This document shows positions 45,504 to 47,816 of a stretch of 47,816 nt of DNA, piece after piece. The notes under the pieces were generated by a model. That model ran no database searches, was not told where the DNA came from, and saw nothing but the letters and a program-made list of their open reading frames with translations. The DNA comes from Candidatus Sumerlaeota bacterium (GTDB lineage Bacteria > Sumerlaeota > Sumerlaeia > Sumerlaeales > Sumerlaeaceae), in assembly GCA_012513815.1 (NCBI GenBank), contig JAAZBM010000012.1, positions 1-47,816 on the forward strand, written 5' to 3'. A program made the position numbers and the translations under genes. The stretch's first letter is position 1. Every line of letters begins with the position of its first letter.

Positions 45504-46988
45504 TCAGCTCAACCGCGCTTGCAACTCCTGAAAACTCTCCAACGCACTCTGCAAATTCTCGATGATATCCATCGCCAATTCATCCGGCGCCGGAAGGTTG
45601 TCGAGATCGGCAAGGGATTTGTCCTTAATCCAGAAAATGTCAAGACTGGTTTTGTCTCGCGCCAGTATGTCCTTGATATCAAACCGACGGAAACGCCCGT
45701 CCGGATTGTTTTCTGACCATGTTTCCGTGCGTTTGTGCCGATTCTTTGGATTGTAGCACTCGACAAAATCCAAAAGGTCTGCCTCGGTCATCGGATGTTG
45801 CTTCAGCGTAAAGTGGACATTGGTGCGGAAATCATAAATCCACACTTCCTTGGTCTGCGTCTTGGCACTGGCAAGGCATTTGTCAAAGAAGATGACATTG
45901 GCCTTGACACCCGGTTTGTAGAAAATCCCTGTCGGCAGACGGAGAATGGTATGGAGATCGGTGGTTTCCAGCAGCTTCTTGCGCACTATTTCACCGGCGC
46001 CGCCCTCGAACAATACATTATCCGGCACAACCACTGCCGCCTTGCCCGTCGCTTTGAGGATGGTATTGATGTGTTGCACAAAGTTCAGTTGTTTGTTTGA
46101 GGTCGTCGTCCAGAAATCCTGACGGTTATAGACGAGGTCTTCTTCCTCCTGCTCGCCCTCCTCATTGGTGAAGGTGAGCGAAGATTTCTTCCCGAAAGGC
46201 GGATTGGTCAGCACATAATCCACGCGATACCCGGGGTCTGTCAGCAGCGCGTCCCCATAGGTAATGGGAACATTACCGTAAATATCCCCGATGTTGTGCA
46301 GATACAGATTCATGAGCGCCGTCTTATAGGTGGTAGAGACAATTTCATTGCCATAAAACGTCTCGTTTTTCAAGAACTCTTTTTGCTCACGGTCGAGGGT
46401 GTAATTGCTCGGGTCGGCGAGGAATGTCTGCGACGCGAGGAAAAAACCGCCACTGCCACAGCATGGGTCGGCGATGGTTTTCAGCGGCTCGGGACGGACG
46501 CATTTGACCATTGTGCTAATCAGGGAGCGCGGCGTGAAGTACTGTCCGGCGCCGCTCTTGATATCCTCAGCGTTCTTCTGTAACAGACCTTCATAGATTT
46601 CGCCCTTGACATCTGAGGACATGGCTACCCACTTTTCAGTGTCAATCATCTGCACCACACGATACAGAATGGCGGCGCTGCTGATTTTGTTAGTCGCGCC
46701 GATAAAAATCTTCCCCAGAATGCCGCCTTGCTTGCCCAGCGCCTCAAGAGTCGCCTTATATTGTTCTTCCAGTTTCGCGCCCTTGAGCGTGTTCATATCC
46801 GACCATGTATATCCGGCAGGAATCCCCGTCTTCTTTTTGTACGGCGGTTTGGAGTACTCGTCCGACATCTTCAAAAAGATGAGATAAGTCAGTTGTTCCA
46901 GATAATCTCCGTAGGAAACACCATCATCCCGTAGCGGATTGCACATCCCCCAAACCTTTGACACGATGGCCGATGTTAGCTCACTCAT
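45504..46988 (-). CDS. hsdM: Type I restriction-modification methyltransferase subunit
   Basis: A 494-residue adenine-N6 methyltransferase subunit that acts with HsdS to methylate the recognition site. It has the N-terminal helical HsdM domain (LEQLTYLIFLKMSDE), then QYFTPRSLI, the AdoMet-binding motif I DPCCGSGGFFLAS and the catalytic motif IV NPPFG (about residues 263-267). The C-terminal part, with RFRRFDIKDILARDKTSLDIFW, is typical of the family. The length is normal. The start overlaps the hsdS stop as ATGA, so hsdS comes first in the operon; the more usual order is hsdM before hsdS. No hsdR gene is in the window. Confidence 0.97.
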   Translation of the reverse strand: MSELTSAIVSKVWGMCNPLRDDGVSYGDYLEQLTYLIFLKMSDEYSKPPYKKKTGIPAGYTWSDMNTLKGAKLEEQYKATLEALGKQGGILGKIFIGATNKISSAAILYRVVQMIDTEKWVAMSSDVKGEIYEGLLQKNAEDIKSGAGQYFTPRSLISTMVKCVRPEPLKTIADPCCGSGGFFLASQTFLADPSNYTLDREQKEFLKNETFYGNEIVSTTYKTALMNLYLHNIGDIYGNVPITYGDALLTDPGYRVDYVLTNPPFGKKSSLTFTNEEGEQEEEDLVYNRQDFWTTTSNKQLNFVQHINTILKATGKAAVVVPDNVLFEGGAGEIVRKKLLETTDLHTILRLPTGIFYKPGVKANVIFFDKCLASAKTQTKEVWIYDFRTNVHFTLKQHPMTEADLLDFVECYNPKNRHKRTETWSENNPDGRFRRFDIKDILARDKTSLDIFWIKDKSLADLDNLPAPDELAMDIIENLQSALESFQELQARLS

Positions 46989-47816
46989 TCCGTAAACCCT
47001 CCTTCAAAGGCTTGTTTTAAGATGCTCTGTCGCATGGCATCTGCCTGCGCCAATGCCGCGTCCACAGTTTGCTCAATACTGTCACAGACAGATAGACGGG
47101 ATTCGATTAAAAATACAACTTTTTGTTGTTTTTGCAAATCTGAGAAAAACGGAATATCTATATCCCTCAAAACACCCAAACCAACTGTCTTCTGCGCAGT
47201 TCCGGTTGCTCTATTTGTTGCTTGCAAATATACATCATGGGACTGTAGTGCATAGTACAGAAAACTCTGTATTATCCTTTTATTTGGACGCAATAAAGCA
47301 ATATGACGCTGAAAACAAAATTCTTTTTCAAAGTCTACCTTGACAGGGATTCCATAAGAGCCTGTAACGGTATATAACACATCACCTTTTTGGGGAGTCC
47401 TCTTTTCTCCAATTGATTGATAATATACTAAGCCTACATGACTTGTGCTCTCCCAATTGATTCTATTTCCCTCAATATTTGAAATCATTATGAACGGAAT
47501 GCCTTGATCTGATTTTGGAGGTGGCATATGATCGCCATCAGTAATATGTTCACAGACATAAGATGCTTTTACTGTTTTACATCCCTCAAACGCCTCTTTC
47601 AGTACAGCCTGCCGATACACCGCCAACTGCTGTTTGATGGTTTGCAGCGTTTCCACACCCTTGTCCAGTTCAGAGAACAACTCCTCAATGCGTGTGACAA
47701 TACATTGCTGTTCCTCTTTCGGAAAAATTGGAATTTGAAAGTCCTTCATATTTGTTCTGGTTATCTGCGGTTGTGCTGTTCCAGAAATTAATTTGCTTTT
47801 ATCAATACCCTGTAAA
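46985..47816 (-). CDS. hsdS: Type I restriction specificity subunit, N-terminus cut by right edge
   Basis: The last 276 codons of a specificity subunit. The frame runs to the window edge without a start: in-frame codons upstream of the Met at 47749 encode SGTAQPQITRTNMKDF, which is the typical end of a first target-recognition domain. Then follow a central conserved helical region (IPIFPKEEQQCIVTRIEELFSELDKG), the second target-recognition domain (about 60-220 residues further on) with GTAQKTVGLGVLRDIDIPF, and the second conserved helix (QKVVFLIESRLSVCDSIEQTVD). The two parallel halves match the standard HsdS layout. The recognition sequence cannot be predicted. Confidence 0.93.
   Translation of the reverse strand, partial: LQGIDKSKLISGTAQPQITRTNMKDFQIPIFPKEEQQCIVTRIEELFSELDKGVETLQTIKQQLAVYRQAVLKEAFEGCKTVKASYVCEHITDGDHMPPPKSDQGIPFIMISNIEGNRINWESTSHVGLVYYQSIGEKRTPQKGDVLYTVTGSYGIPVKVDFEKEFCFQRHIALLRPNKRIIQSFLYYALQSHDVYLQATNRATGTAQKTVGLGVLRDIDIPFFSDLQKQQKVVFLIESRLSVCDSIEQTVDAALAQADAMRQSILKQAFEGGFTE

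Overview
The window (about 52% G+C by eye) looks like chromosomal DNA of a Gram-negative, secretion-rich bacterium of the Planctomycetes-Verrucomicrobia-Chlamydiae group, perhaps Kiritimatiellota or Lentisphaerota. The grounds are indirect: very large secreted proteins with GLUG and CARDB-like modules, secreted subtilases, three pseudopilin genes, a GIDE-LemA protein and a membrane pyrophosphatase. No rRNA, tRNA or other taxonomic marker is present, so this placement is an inference.

Region 1 (1-14302, all minus strand) is a cluster of giant surface or secreted proteins. From upstream to downstream it holds a subtilase with CARDB-like modules (10985-14302), a subtilase with a P-domain and CARDB-like modules (5637-10772), a GLUG-repeat adhesin-like protein with the same C-terminal modules (1105-5427), and the start of a second GLUG protein that runs off the left edge (1-545). 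The three complete proteins share one architecture: a variable N-terminal effector, one or two short beta repeats, about four CARDB-like domains, and a near-identical C-terminus. A dispersed structured repeat and a duplicated 3' hairpin lie between them.

Region 2 (14415-23993) is mostly membrane and envelope genes: a cardiolipin synthase; three overlapping pseudopilin genes (GspH-, GspI- and GspJ-like) behind a good promoter; an AI-2E/PerM family permease; a sodium:solute symporter followed by a hexapeptide acyltransferase and a secreted EEP-family phosphodiesterase; and a convergent secreted glycerophosphodiester phosphodiesterase.

Region 3 (24071-33658) starts with two paralogous membrane GGDEF proteins, one with an intact and one with a degenerate active-site motif. 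A divergent secreted protein with an L,D-transpeptidase-like signature follows, then two tandem paralogous GH99-like glycosidases with CBM9-like C-termini, separated by a terminator.

Region 4 (33815-45071) is largely metabolic: S-adenosylhomocysteine hydrolase converging on a nucleoside hydrolase, a DUF362 iron-sulfur protein, a nucleotidyltransferase-domain protein, a GIDE-LemA membrane protein, a secreted beta-propeller-like protein, an H+-pumping membrane pyrophosphatase, type II dehydroquinase (aroQ) and a DppA-like M55 peptidase.

Region 5 (45411-47816) is part of a type I restriction-modification locus, with hsdS (cut by the right edge) upstream of hsdM and a 12-bp inverted repeat on its inner flank. 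The points most worth a second look are the modular surface-protein family with its mosaic GLUG genes and conserved noncoding 3' cassette, the three pseudopilins that all lack the glycine before the cleavage site, and the GGDEF/GGGEF pair.
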